From the NCBI GenBank assembly GCA_963698255.1, contig CAVOQD010000030.1:434001-498000 (forward strand): a DNA stretch of 64,000 nt. Direction: 5' to 3'. A program made the translations under genes and the position numbers. The notes beneath the pieces are model-generated. The model had not been told where the DNA came from. It searched no databases and was given only the letters and a program-made list of their open reading frames with translations. Source of the stretch: JAWKOK01 sp963698255 (GTDB lineage Bacteria > Chloroflexota > Anaerolineae > Caldilineales > Caldilineaceae). Below, piece after piece: positions 16,601 through 27,078 of this stretch (the stretch's first letter is position 1; each line of letters begins with the position of its first letter).

Positions 16601-17702
16601 ATGAATGACAACAGTTCTTCCACCGTTTCCGATGGCGTCAAACCCGCTTCCTTCATGATCTACGGCGCCAACGGCTACACGGGGACGTTGACGGCCCGTC
16701 TGGCCGTGGAACGCGGGCTCAAGCCGATCCTGGCGGGAAGAAATGCAGAGGCCATCGAACAACTGGCCGACGAACTGGACCTGCCCTATCGCCTGTTCGA
16801 TCTGGAAGAGCCGGGCATTATCGACTCGGCGGTCGAGGACATCGTCGCCATTCTGCATTGCGCCGGCCCCTTCTGGCGCACATCCAAGCCCATGGCCGAC
16901 GCCTGTATCCGCAACGGCATTCACTACCTCGACATCACCGGTGAGATCGAGGTCTTCGAGGCGCTGGCCGCACGCTATGACGAGGCCTACAAGGCCGGCG
17001 TGATGCTGTTGCCCGGCGCCGGTTTTGACGTCGTGCCGACCGACTGCCTGGCCGCGCATCTCCACAAGCGGCTGCCCAGTGCAACCCACCTGACCTTGGG
17101 TTTTCAGGCACTGAGCGGCATTTCACGCGGCACGGCCAAGACCATGGTCGAGCAGATGGCCAAGGGCGGGGGCGGCTGCATTCGCAGAGACGAGGTGCTG
17201 ACCCAGGTACCTTCCGCCTGGAAGACTCGCGAGATCGACTTCGGTGAGGGACCCCAATTCGCCATGACCATCCCGTGGGGCGATGTCTCCACGGCCTATC
17301 ACAGCACTGGCATCCCCAACATTGAGGTCTACATGGCGACACCGCCTCATCTGGTCGGCGCGGCCGTCGTCGGTCGCTATCTCGGCTGGATCCTGGGACT
17401 GGGTTTCGTGCAGTGGTTGGCCAAGAAACGCATTGACGCCGGCCCCATGGGGCCGAGCGATGAAGAGCGCTATGGCGGCAAGAGTCTGCTGTGGGGCATG
17501 GCCGAGGATATCGAAGAGCGGCCAACGCGTGGAGAGCCGAATGCAGACGCCGGAGGGCTACACATTGACGGCACAGGCGTCGATTGAAATTCTACAGCGT
17601 GTGTTGGTCGGCGATGCGCCGGCCGGGTTCCAGACGCCGTCTTCAGCCTACGGAGCGGATCTGGTGCTGGCACTAGACGGTGTTACGCGGGAAGATCTGT
17701 AG
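16601..17702 (+). CDS. Saccharopine dehydrogenase NADP-binding domain protein / trans-acting enoyl reductase-like (one frameshift)
   Basis: About 366 residues. The N-terminal Rossmann fold FMIYGANGYTGTLTARLA is followed by HYLDITGEIEVFEAL and LLPGAGFDVVPTDCLA. This is the pattern of the saccharopine-dehydrogenase-like family, which includes mycobacterial trans-acting enoyl reductases and many uncharacterised proteins. The frame slips near 17510, after which the conserved tail (MQTPEGYTLTAQASIEIL) resumes. The stop TAG is supplied by the GTAG of the REP element at 17699. A TATACT at 16545 may be its -10 box. Confidence 0.75.
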
Positions 17703-17797
17703 GGACAGGTCTATGACCTGTCCGTGATCGTCAAACGATCACGGTTCAATGTTGCTTTGTCGGGATGGGCCTGGACAGGTCTGAGACCTGTCCCTAC
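17699..17797. repeat. Two GGACAGGTC-family REPs flanking a small hairpin
   Basis: A GTAG-tagged copy at 17699-17727 (GTAGGGACAGGTCTATGACC...) and a second at 17771-17797 ending CCCTAC. Between them is CGTGATCG-TCAAA-CGATCACG (17722-17742). Confidence 0.8.
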
Positions 17798-17860
17798 GCT
17801 TTTGCGAATCGCCACCGCATCGACTGGTCAACTCGGTGGCGATTCTTTCTGCCGCAACGA

Positions 17861-18823
17861 CTACTGCATCACGCCGGCCTCGTCCAGGCGGGCGTGGATA
17901 TCGGCGAATGCGTCGGCCTCTTCCTGGGTCAGCTCATCGCTCTCGACCATGCCGGCCAGCAGTTCGGCCTGCATGTCATCCATGTTGCCGGTGACGGCGT
18001 CACCGAGCGAAGCGCGATAGGCGTCGAGACGCCCGTGGATGTCCATGAAGATATCGGCCTCGCCCTGGTCGATCACGCCCAGGTCAAGGGCGGTGGCCAA
18101 CATCTCGGCCTGCATGGTCGCCTGCATCTCCTCGCGCATGGATCCTGCATCGGCATTGCCGTGCATCCCGCCCAGCGAGCGCGCATAGTTGATCACGTCC
18201 CAACGCGCCTGCTCGTCCAGAATCTCTTTCCAGGCGGGCATGGCCGAGTTGAACGGTTCCATGGCGCCGCCCTCGCTGATGCGCCAGAAGAGGTAGTCAT
18301 CGCCGGTCATCAGCGCGGTCTGCGCCAGCATGGGCGGAGCCGGATCCAGCGCGGCCGCGGCAGGGCCATCGCCCAGCCCGGCATTGCCGTGACAGCTTGC
18401 GCAGAATTGGTCGAAGTGAGCCTTGCCCTGGGCCAGCGAGTCGGCATCGGCTACAACCGGGCTGGTCAGACCGGCATACTCGGCAGGGATCGGGGCCATG
18501 TGGCGTTCGCGCATTTGAGGGCCCATACCGGCCATCATGCCGCCGCCATTGCCGCGTCCCATCATGCCTCGCCCTTGGCCGCCCTGGCCTTGGCCTGCTG
18601 TCGCTTCAGGCTCAGCATCAGCAGACTCTTCATCAGCGGGTTCTTCAGCAATGGCTTCCGAGGAATTGGTATCGGCCTCGCTCTCAGCCGCGCTCTCCGT
18701 GCTATCGACCTCGATCACCGGGATAGCGGTCGGCGTTGGGACGGTTTCTTCCTGTTTGCCGCCGCATGCGATCAGCGCAAACATCATCGAGACAATGGTC
18801 AAACCTACGATCCACAATTTCAT
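17861..18823 (-). CDS. Lipoprotein with c-type cytochrome domain
   Basis: 320 residues. Lipoprotein signal peptide ending in the lipobox ALIAC, then a long acidic, Gly/Met-rich linker (GQGQGGQGRGMMGRGNGGGM). A cytochrome c class I domain follows with FCASCHGNAG as haem site and NSAMPAWKEI supplying the axial Met. The C-terminal ~110 residues hold a duplicated helical motif (QGEADIFMDIHGRLDAY and QEEADAFADIHARLDEA). It would sit on the outer face of the membrane as an electron carrier. The di-haem peroxidase at 25170 is a possible partner, by inference. ATG at 18823; TTG at 18826 is an alternative. Confidence 0.85.
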   Translation of the reverse strand: MKLWIVGLTIVSMMFALIACGGKQEETVPTPTAIPVIEVDSTESAAESEADTNSSEAIAEEPADEESADAEPEATAGQGQGGQGRGMMGRGNGGGMMAGMGPQMRERHMAPIPAEYAGLTSPVVADADSLAQGKAHFDQFCASCHGNAGLGDGPAAAALDPAPPMLAQTALMTGDDYLFWRISEGGAMEPFNSAMPAWKEILDEQARWDVINYARSLGGMHGNADAGSMREEMQATMQAEMLATALDLGVIDQGEADIFMDIHGRLDAYRASLGDAVTGNMDDMQAELLAGMVESDELTQEEADAFADIHARLDEAGVMQ

Positions 18824-18943
18824 CAATTCACCTTATCATCTTGCATATTTTGGCTAATTTTCTTCAACATGATCTGGCAGAGCCGCACGTGGGCGTGCTC
18901 ACCGAACGTTTTCTGAATGGTCTTGCGCCTGATCTGCGGTCTA

Positions 18944-19513
18944 TCAGCGTGCGGCTAGCGCCTGCTGCACCACATCCACTATCTGTCCTAGATGGTCATG
19001 CTCGTGGCGCAGCCCCAGGACGAAACGCCCGATTGCGTTGATGGTGGGCGCAGTCGACCACGGCTGGTAGCGATTCTCCAGATAGGGCGCGTCGGGCCAC
19101 ATGTCCAGGCTCGCCAGGCGCATGCGGCGGCTCTCCTCCAGACGGTGACGGCATTGGGCGATGGTCGTCACCGATTGCCAGGGAACCTCGGCGCGCGAGC
19201 GCCCGTGCATCTCGACGCCACGTGCCAACTCGGCGGCCAACGCCGCCGATTCCTCGGACGACGCCGTGGTGTGGACGATGACATGGCCCAGCGTCCAGGC
19301 CATCTCGACCTCATCGCTCGCTTCGGCATAGGGATCGTCCGCCTCCGGATCGACCGGCTGGAAGGTCACATCCGCATCATTGCACGGGTCGATCATGGCG
19401 AGCACAGCGTCGACCATCTCATTGGTCAAGCGGCGCAGATCGGCAATGTCCAATTCGGCGACCAATTCGTCGAACGAAATTCGCCCTGATTTCTGGGCGT
19501 CAAAATCGAGCAT
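18944..19513 (-). CDS. DinB-like four-helix metal-binding protein
   Basis: 189 residues. DinB/YfiT-type helical bundle with the likely metal His residues in TLGHVIVHTTA and GLRHEHDHLGQIVDVVQQAL. Family members are thiol-dependent S-transferases or proteins of unknown function. It lies between the cytochrome lipoprotein and pepF, reading the same way. ATG at 19513 (MLDFDAQKSGRIS). Confidence 0.75.
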   Translation of the reverse strand: MLDFDAQKSGRISFDELVAELDIADLRRLTNEMVDAVLAMIDPCNDADVTFQPVDPEADDPYAEASDEVEMAWTLGHVIVHTTASSEESAALAAELARGVEMHGRSRAEVPWQSVTTIAQCRHRLEESRRMRLASLDMWPDAPYLENRYQPWSTAPTINAIGRFVLGLRHEHDHLGQIVDVVQQALAAR

Positions 19514-19563
19514 CGTGTAACGTTCCCTGCTTTCTTGTATCTGTAATGTTGAACAATCATATC

Positions 19564-21400
19564 CTACCCCACCAGCGCTTCCAGACGATCGACCAGGCCG
19601 GCCAAGACCTCGAATGTCTCTTCGACCGGTTCGGGCGAGGTCAAGTCAACACCGGCGTCGGCCAGTGCGTCGAGCGGATATTTGGAGCCGCCGGCGCGCA
19701 GGAAGTCGAGGTAGCGATCGGCTGCGCCTTCCTCAGCGGCGAGCACTTTGCCCGCCAACGCATGGGCGCCGGCAGATGCCGGTCGCATATTGGTAGACGT
19801 AGAAATTGGCATAGAGGTGGGTGGAAAACTGGGCCCAGGTGATGCCCGTCCGCTCCCGATCCATTGCGACTTCGCCGTCGTAGCCTTCAGCGAACAGATC
19901 GGCCATCAGCGCGATCATATCGTCTGCGCTCAATGATCCGCCCTGCTCGATGCGTTCGTGCAACGCCAGCTCAAAACGCGCCAGCGTCGGCATGATGAAG
20001 AAATAGCGATGGAAATTCGACATCGCTTCTTCGATGAGGCTGATCTGAAAATCACGATCCGAATTGGTTTCAAAGAGGTGGGCACGCACCAGCGCTTGAT
20101 TGAAATTGGACGCTACCTCTGCCACGAAGAGCGAGTAGTCGGCATAGACCAGCGGCTGTGTCTCCCAGGCGAGATAGGAGTGCATCGAGTGGCCAAGCTC
20201 GTGGGCCAGCGTGCTCAAGCTCATCAGATTGTCGGTGTAGCCCATCATGATGTACGGACGCCCGCCAGGCACGCCCCACGAAAAAGCGCCGGCACGCTTG
20301 CCCTGGTTGGGATAGATATCGACCCAGCGTTCTGCGGTCGCACCCCGCTGCAGGATCTCCACATAGGCGTCGCCCAACGGCTGCATCCCTTCGGCAATCC
20401 AGGCCACGGCCTGATCGTAGGGAACCTTGGGCGAACTGTCCGTGAGCGGGGCTTTGATGTCATATTCACGCAATCGATCGTAGCCCAATGCCTTGCGCCG
20501 AACCTGCCAGTAGCGATGCCAGGTCGGCAAATTTTTGCGATAGGTGTCGATGAGGTTGTGGAAGACGGCAACGGGAATGCCTTCCGGCGCAAGCGAGGCT
20601 TCAAGGGACGAACTGTAGTGGCGGGCGCGGGCAAGAAAGACATCTTGCTTCACGCCTGCGACCAGGCAATTGGCCATGCTGTTTTTGTAGGCGAGGTGGG
20701 CGTCGGCGTAGTTTTCCCAGGCCGAACGACGCACATTGCGATCGGCGTGGTTGACCAGCGAACCGATTGTGCTCTGGGCCACCTCGAACGATTCAGTGCC
20801 GTCAGTCGATTGGGCCGGCTCAAATTTGAGATCGGCGTTGGTCAAAATGCCGTGGGTCTCGCTGGCAGTGGTGAAAGGATCGCGCACGCTGCCCAGCAGT
20901 TCCTCGACCTCGGCCGAGCGCACGTGGGCCTGTCGCCGCTCCAGACGGTCAAAATAGTGGCCATACGGCGCAAGCCTCGGTTCAGACGCCATCCAGTCGG
21001 CGAGGCGGTCAAAGCCGATAGCCATCAGCTCCGGTTCGACAAAGGCCAGTGCGGCTCGCACCCGGCTGCCGAGCGAGGTCGCCTGGCCAGTTCGAACCCC
21101 GGCGTCCTGATCGTTGGTGTCGACACTGTAGTCGAGAAAGGCATACATGCCGATGCGGAAGGCCTCTAGTTTGGTCGCCTCAATGGCGTCCAGCGCATCG
21201 ACCAGGCTCGCCGGTCCCTCTGCCAAGCGACCTTGGTAGGCGACGACATCGGGCAGTCTGTTGTTCAAGTTTTCGACAGCGGCATTCCAATCGTCGACAG
21301 ATTGGAAGATGCAGGTGAGATCCCAGGTCTGGTCGATAGGAATTTCGCTGCGTTGTGGTAGCGCTAAGGCAGCCATCATCATCTCCAAACGTTTCACCAT
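19564..21400 (-). CDS. pepF: Oligoendopeptidase F, M3 family (one frameshift)
   Basis: About 610 residues, a cytoplasmic zinc metallopeptidase of short peptides. The zinc motif is clear (LSTLAHELGHSMHSYLAW, HELGH), with the second Glu-bearing segment YADYSLFVAEVASNFNQ. Near 19785, after FYVYQYATGI, the frame slips and the family's C-terminal helix (ALAGKVLAAEEGAADRYLDF) continues in another frame to the stop at 19564. ATG at 21400 or the ATG run 18-24 bases downstream could be the start. Confidence 0.88.
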
Positions 21401-21818
21401 TAAGAAAATTCTGTACCCGTTCAGCCCTCCAAGCGCCGGTGGACATCGTTACAAAACGCCCGTTTTCTCATTCCAGCATCTCGTTGACCAAAACAGAATT
21501 ACACGAATTCAGCCCTGTGGAATCCGTGGTTAGCAGCCTGTCGGAGTGACAGAAAATGGGACGTGGATAACGCGGATCTTGGCAGAGTAAGACGGATTTC
21601 TCTCGATTTATCCGCGGAAATCAGTCAGATCAGCGTCATCCGCGTCCTATCGGTTTTCTCTCCGACATCCTGCTAACAGGGGCATCTACAAATCTTGCCT
21701 TGATAATTAGCGCCCCACCAAACGCCTATGGTCAGTGGTGGCAGAATCCAAGCACAAGGCGTAGAATATACCCAGAGTTTGATAGACGCAACCTTACCGG
21801 GTCGAAAGCATGTCGGAT
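21401..21818. other. Gap upstream of pepF with GCGGAT-type repeat
   Basis: No gene. A GCGGAT-family imperfect inverted repeat lies at 21561-21652 (ACGTGGATAACGCGGATCTT ... ATCCGCGTCCTAT). The 117-bp element follows. Confidence 0.55.
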
Positions 21819-21935
21819 CTTCAGGATTTCAGGGGGTCTACAGCGAAAACTTCCAGGAAGATTCGTGAAGACCAGGTCATTACGAGGCCGATCTTTCTGG
21901 AAGGTGGTCAATGCCCCTGAGATCCGAAAGAACCA
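21819..21935. repeat. 117-bp nested-hairpin element, copy A
   Basis: Begins CTTCAGGATTTCAGGGGGTC and ends TGAGATCCGAAAGAACCA. It matches 54051-54168 at about 93% (7 mismatches, 1 indel), same orientation. The ends pair (GGATTTCAGGGG with CCCCTGAGATCC), and an inner pair (CTTCCAGGAAGAT with ATCTTTCTGGAAG) makes a nested stem. It carries no coding capacity, and I see no target-site duplication. Confidence 0.85.
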
Positions 21936-21940
21936 GCATG

Positions 21941-22523
21941 TCAACCGGTGGGCGTATCCAGCAATTGACGTTTCCAGCGATTGGTCACCGAGGGTGATCG
22001 GAGCCGGACAAAACTGACATGGGCGAAGTTGGGATCGTTCATCTGAGCGAGGTATCGTTCACGTTTGATGCGGTGGGTCTTGATGGCCCAGACATAGAGC
22101 GAATCCATGCTCAAGAACTGGCCGCGGAACGACTCACGGTTACCGCTCTCCCAGAGCGCTTCCTGGGTGAGGGTGCGCCGCAGCCCGCGGCGGGTCAATC
22201 GCCACAAGTTGACGACCAGCGGATAATCGAGCCAGACGAGCATCTGCATGCGTTCACTGAATGATGTCACGCACGCGGCTGTAGTTGCCATCGACGACCC
22301 AGCGCTCACCGGCCGTGGCTTGCCGCACACGATCACGAAAGATGTCGACTGGCTGCGGCGTCCAGTCGGGGCCCCAGTGCAGCGCATCCAGTTCGATGTG
22401 CGGACAACCGAGCATGTCGGCAAGCTCGGCGGCCAACGTCGTCTTTCCCGAACCGGTGTTTCCGACAACGCTAATGCGATCCGGAAGAACAGATGGAAGT
22501 TCATCGGGATGGCTAAATGACAC
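21941..22523 (-). CDS. P-loop nucleotide kinase / topology-modulation-like protein (one frameshift)
   Basis: About 194 residues, resembling adenylate-kinase-like 'topology modulation' proteins. Walker A is VVGNTGSGKTTLAAELA, then HIELDALHWGPDWTPQPVDI and WVVDGNYSRVRDII. The frame slips near 22258, after which MQMLVWLDYPLVVNLWRLT and the Arg-rich lid continue. GTG at 22523 is preferred: AAAGGAG precedes it, and it gives MSFSHPDELPSVLPDRISVV. It is divergent from the mannosidase with only 56 bases between. Confidence 0.75.
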
Positions 22524-22579
22524 AACCACTCCTTTCAAGTTCAGCAACAATCCATATCGATTTCCAGGAGGGAAATCAG

Positions 22580-25069
22580 ATGAAAACACTCAGTTTGAAC
22601 GGCAGTTGGACATTATACCAGCAAGACGATCCAACGCCGATACCGGCCAGCGTACCCGGCTGCGTCCACACCGATCTGCTCGCCGTCGGACGCATCGACG
22701 ATCCGTACTATCGGGACAACGAGCTCGACACGCTCTGGATCTGCGAGACCGACTGGGCCTACAGCCGCACGTTTGCGGTTCCGGCCGCGCTGCTGGCCCA
22801 CGATCGCGTGCTGTTGCGCTGCAAGGGACTCGACACGCTGGCGACCGTCACGGTCAACGGCACGGTGGTGGGCGAGACGGCCAATATGTTTCGCACCTGG
22901 GAATTTGATGTCAAGGACGTGCTGACCGGCGGCGAAAACAGCATCGAGGTCTCTTTCGATGCGCCGCTGCCCTATGTTCAGAAACGCAACCAGGAGAAGA
23001 TGCTGCCGGCCTGGGGCGTCGGCGATCACAAGCTGGACGGCGGCGGCTGGATCCGCAAGGAGCCGTGCAACTTCGGCTGGGACTGGGGCCCGATGTTGAC
23101 CACCAGCGGCATCTGGCGCGACATCGAACTGGTCGCCTACAGCACTGCCCGATTGGCCGATGTGCATATTCGCCAGGGCCATGACAGCGCAGGCCATGTC
23201 GATCTCGCCGTCGACATCACGGTGGAAAAGGCAAGCCCATACGCCGCTGACGGCCGACGTCGTTGTCAAGCTGGGTGACAAGATAGTGGCCAGCCAGCAG
23301 GTCGAGATCAGCGGGTCCGAGGTTGTCTCCGCCCTGGTCATCGAGGAGCCGCAACTCTGGTGGCCCAACGGCATGGGCGAGCAGCCGCTCTACGATGTCG
23401 AGGTGACGTTGTCGGACGCAGACGGCGACACGCTCGACACGTGGACACGTCGCATCGGTCTGCGCACGCTGGTGCTGGAGCGCAAGCAAGACGAATGGGG
23501 CGAGTCGTTCCACTTCGCGGCCAACGGACTGCCCTTCTTCGCCAAGGGCGCCAACTGGATTCCGGCCGACACCTTCGCCACCCGACTGACAGAGGACGAC
23601 TACGCCCGCCTGATCGGCGATGCAGTGGCGGCCAACATGAACATGTTGCGCGTCTGGGGCGGCGGCATCTACGAGGACGACATCTTCTACGAGCTGTGCG
23701 ACGAACAGGGCATCTGCGTCTGGCAGGACTTCATGTTCGCCTGCGCCACCTACCCGGCCTTCGACGACGAGTACATGGCCAACGTCAAGGCCGAGGCCGA
23801 GGACAACGTGCGGCGCATCCGCCATCACGCCAGCCTGGCGCTCTGGTGCGGCAACAACGAGCTTGAGCAAGGGTTGGTCGGCGACGAGTGGACCGAGTAC
23901 CACCATGAGTTGGGACGACTATGACAAGCTCTACAACGAACTGCTGCCCGAAGTCGTGGGCCGCCTCGATCCGCAGCGCGACTATTGGCCGTGCAGCCCG
24001 CACACGCCCGTCGGCGACCGCAGGGATTTCAACAACCCGGACTCGGGCGACGCCCATCTCTGGAGCGTCTGGCACGGCAAACAGCCCTTCGAGTGGTATC
24101 GCACCTGCACCCATCGCTTCAACAGCGAGTTCGGCTTCCAATCCTTCCCCGAGCCGCAGACGGTCTACACCTACACCGTACCCGAAGACCGCAACATCAC
24201 CAGCTTCGTCATGGAGCACCACCAGCGCAGCGGCATCGGCAACAGCACCATCATCCACTACATGCTGGACTGGTTCAAGCTGCCCACCTCCTTCGACATG
24301 ACGCTCTGGCTGAGCCAGATCCTGCAGGGCATGGCCATCAAGTATGCGGTGGAGCACTGGCGCCGGGGCATGCCGCGCGGCATGGGCACGCTCTACTGGC
24401 AGCTCAACGACTGCTGGCAGGTGGCGTCCTGGTCATCGGTCGACTACTTCGGCAACTGGAAGGCCCTGCACTACATGGCCCGCGACTTCTTCGCCCCGCT
24501 GCTGATCTCCGGTCTGGAGGACGCCGAACAAGGCACGGTCGAGATCCACGTCACCAGCGACTTGATGGAAGCGACCGACGGCGTCGCAGCATGGACGCTG
24601 ACCGACACCGACGGCGACGTCTTGGACCGTGGCTCGACCAAGGTCACCGCCGGCTCTCGCCAGAGTACAGTGGTAGAGACGCTCGATTTGAGCCAATGGA
24701 TCGACAAGGTCGGCATACGCAATCTGTTGCTCTGGCTCGATCTGAAGGTAGACGGCGAAGACGGTCTCGACCAACTTCGTCAACTTCGCCCGCCCCAAGC
24801 ATCTCGAGTTGGCCGAAGTCGACATCGATGTACAGGTCGAAGCGTCCGGCGAGAACCAATTCTCGGTCACGCTGGCGGCTGCCAAGCCGGCGCTCTGGGC
24901 CTGGCTGGAGATCGACGGATGCGCCGCCGGCTATTCCGACAACTTCGTCCATCTGCGCCCTGGCGTGCCCATTTCGGTGACGGTGACGCCAAAGGAAGAG
25001 ATGGATCTGGAAATGTTCAAGCGGCGGTTGGTCGCCCGTTCGCTGACCGATACGTATCAATCTGGGTAG
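22580..25069 (+). CDS. GH2 beta-mannosidase (three frameshifts)
   Basis: About 829 residues. Beta-mannosidase-type GH2: N-terminal sugar-binding domain (LNGSWTLYQQDDPTPIPASV, PGCVHTDLLAVGRIDDPYYR), immunoglobulin-like domain, then the TIM barrel. The acid/base Glu sits in LWCGNNELEQG, the nucleophile in HRFNSEFGFQSFPEP, with GTLYWQLNDCWQVASWSSVD near the barrel end. Frames slip near 23245, 23905 and 24775 with no in-frame stops between. No signal peptide is seen, so it likely removes terminal beta-mannose from imported oligosaccharides. ATG 22580 has CAGGAGGG upstream. Confidence 0.88.
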
Positions 25070-25073
25070 GCAT

Positions 25074-25102
25074 GTAGGGACAGGTCTGAGACCTGTTCCT
25101 GC
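25074..25102. repeat. GTAG-REP, GGACAGGTC family
   Basis: GTAGGGACAGGTC-TGA-GACCTGTTCCTGC, four bases after the mannosidase stop. Confidence 0.8.
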
Positions 25103-25128
25103 GCCGCGTGCCAGATCGTTTCCGATAA

Positions 25129-25169
25129 AAAACAGGGGCCGGATCTCGACGAGATCCGGCCCCTGTTTT
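25129..25169. terminator. Bidirectional intrinsic terminator
   Basis: Perfect 20-bp arms AAAACAGGGGCCGGATCTCG and complement around 25149, with A tract and T tract on opposite sides. It lies between the convergent mannosidase and peroxidase genes and ends one base before the peroxidase stop codon, so it can serve both. Confidence 0.9.
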
Positions 25170-26750
25170 CTATCGATTTTCAAAGACAAACCCTACTCGG
25201 CTCTGCACCGCCAGGTAGGCGTCCAGCCGCTGGCCGTCCGGATCCAGCTCGTCCTCGGACGGCATCCAGGGGGCGAGGCAGGCTTCATCCGTCACACACG
25301 GATCGGTGAGCGCTTCGATGAAGGCCATCAGATCGGCGACCTCGGCGTCGGTCAGGTCCACATTCTCGACGGTGTCCAGGCCTTGCCGCCGGTTGTATTC
25401 GAGCCGGGCCAGGGCCTTGCGGGTGTTGACCTCCGCGTAGTCGTCGGCCACATAGTCGTCGATCTCATCCCACGGATAGGCCGCGATGGCCTTGGCCGGA
25501 TTCAGACTGTGGCGCACCATGGCCTCCAACGATGCGTAGGCGCCGTCATGGCCCCAGGGGCCGGTCACGGTCACGTTGATCAGCGACGGCGTGCGGAAAG
25601 CGTAGAGATCCTTGAGTTGACGAGTCTCGCGGAAGCGACCGAAGTCATCGGTGCGGGTCAGGCCATCGCCCTTGCCCCGCCCGATCTGGGGCACGGCCTG
25701 CACATGGAAGTCCTCGTCAGTGAAGAAGTCGCCGCTGTGGCAACTGGCGCAGTCGGCCCCGCCCTGTTCAGTGGACGTGTAGAAGAGCAGTGCGCCACGT
25801 TTGGCCGACTCGCTGATTGCCGAAGCATCACCCTCCACGAATGCCTTCCACGGCGTATTCACGAAGGTCTGCGACCGTTCGTACTCACCGATGGCTTCGG
25901 CGATACGCTGTTCCGTCACCAGTTCCTTGATATCCTCAGCTGGGCCATAGACCGACTCAAACTCGGCCAGCCAGTTGTTGAAAGCCAGTTCGCCCTCGCC
26001 GTTGCCGTAGTTGCCCAGGCGGGCTGCCAGATGATCGCGGCAGTCCTGATTGGTCTCATGCGCTGCGAAATCAAAGCCTCGCATCTCTTCCGGCGATGTC
26101 ATCGGAAAACGACTCTGGGCCCAGGTCAAATTGACGCCCGCCAGGGGATCCAATTGGCCCAACGGGACATCCGGTGTGCGAATTCCCAACCCGTCAGCGC
26201 CGTTGAGTCCGTCGGTCTTGCCCAGGCTCTCGATGCGGCCATCGTGGAAGATAAATTTGTCCCAAAGCGCAATATTGAACGTCGTCGGTGCGTTGCGCGG
26301 CACCGTGAACTCCCCTTCGTAATGGGTGCGCCCTGGCCCCAACAGATGGGGATCGTCGGCGCCGACACCGATGGAGAGCGGCAGATCGTCGCCGCCGCCC
26401 AATGTGGGCAGATGACAACTGGCGCACGCCGAATCCATGTCGCCGCCCAGGGCCTGGGTGAAGAAGAGTCGTTTGCCCAACTGGGCGATCGGTTCATCGA
26501 TGGTCGGGATCTCACGACCGGTGGAGGGATCGCCGGTCAGGCCCTGCTCGGCAATGATGGCGCGCAACTGCATGTCCAGCGGGCTGCTGCCGGACTGCAC
26601 GACGGTTTCCTGTTCAACCGGTGCGCCTGAAGTCTCGACCGCGGCCGGCTCGGCCTGGATCTGGCTGACGACCAGCAGGATGATCGCCGCCATCAACAGA
26701 CCTGCCACGGTGGACAGCATGAGGTTTCGAAACGATGTTATGCGGCTCAT
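25170..26750 (-). CDS. Di-haem cytochrome c peroxidase (MauG/CcpA family)
   Basis: 526 residues, intact. N-terminal membrane anchor or signal (MLSTVAGLLMAAIILLVV), then two haem-binding sites: SACASCHLPTLGGG and ADCASCHSGDFFTDED. The linker carries GRTHYEGEFTVPRNAPTTFN, and the C-terminal domain carries FRTPSLINVTVTGPWGHDGA, typical of bacterial di-haem peroxidases. It would reduce H2O2 or carry out MauG-like oxidation outside the cytoplasm. The cytochrome lipoprotein at 17861 is a plausible donor, by inference only. A 10-bp inverted repeat lies upstream at 26813. Confidence 0.88.
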   Translation of the reverse strand: MSRITSFRNLMLSTVAGLLMAAIILLVVSQIQAEPAAVETSGAPVEQETVVQSGSSPLDMQLRAIIAEQGLTGDPSTGREIPTIDEPIAQLGKRLFFTQALGGDMDSACASCHLPTLGGGDDLPLSIGVGADDPHLLGPGRTHYEGEFTVPRNAPTTFNIALWDKFIFHDGRIESLGKTDGLNGADGLGIRTPDVPLGQLDPLAGVNLTWAQSRFPMTSPEEMRGFDFAAHETNQDCRDHLAARLGNYGNGEGELAFNNWLAEFESVYGPAEDIKELVTEQRIAEAIGEYERSQTFVNTPWKAFVEGDASAISESAKRGALLFYTSTEQGGADCASCHSGDFFTDEDFHVQAVPQIGRGKGDGLTRTDDFGRFRETRQLKDLYAFRTPSLINVTVTGPWGHDGAYASLEAMVRHSLNPAKAIAAYPWDEIDDYVADDYAEVNTRKALARLEYNRRQGLDTVENVDLTDAEVADLMAFIEALTDPCVTDEACLAPWMPSEDELDPDGQRLDAYLAVQSRVGFVFENR

Positions 26751-27078
26751 AGTAGCTACCTCAATCTCTTACGCTAGGGAAACTTCACGGAAATTGTCGA
26801 AACGATTGATCGACAATAGAAAAATCATCGCTTTCTATTGTAGACGCTCGAAACGCAGCCAGAGTTACGTTGAATCGACGAATCAAATCGTTCCATCTCA
26901 CGATAACGCAACCAGCGTTTCCAAAGCGTTTCATGACCGTTCAATGGGGGGCGCAAACACTCTTCACAAACGTCTGCCTTACCCAACAGTATAATACAGA
27001 TTCACGCCAATAGCCCAAGCAGCTTTTTCATGGCCTCTTTTGGCATTCCCAAGAGCCGTGAGATAAACTGTACACCTT
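26751..27078. other. Divergent regulatory gap between peroxidase and GT39 genes
   Basis: 328 bases with no gene. It contains the inverted repeat at 26813-26841 and a TATAAT at 26990-26995 on the plus strand, 84 bases before the GT39 ATG. No convincing -35 box accompanies the TATAAT. Confidence 0.45.
26813..26841. promoter_or_regulatory. Possible operator: ACAATAGAAA-N9-TTTCTATTGT
   Basis: Perfect 10-bp arms with a 9-base centre, 63 bases upstream of the peroxidase start. Its size suits a dimeric repressor or redox regulator. Confidence 0.45.
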
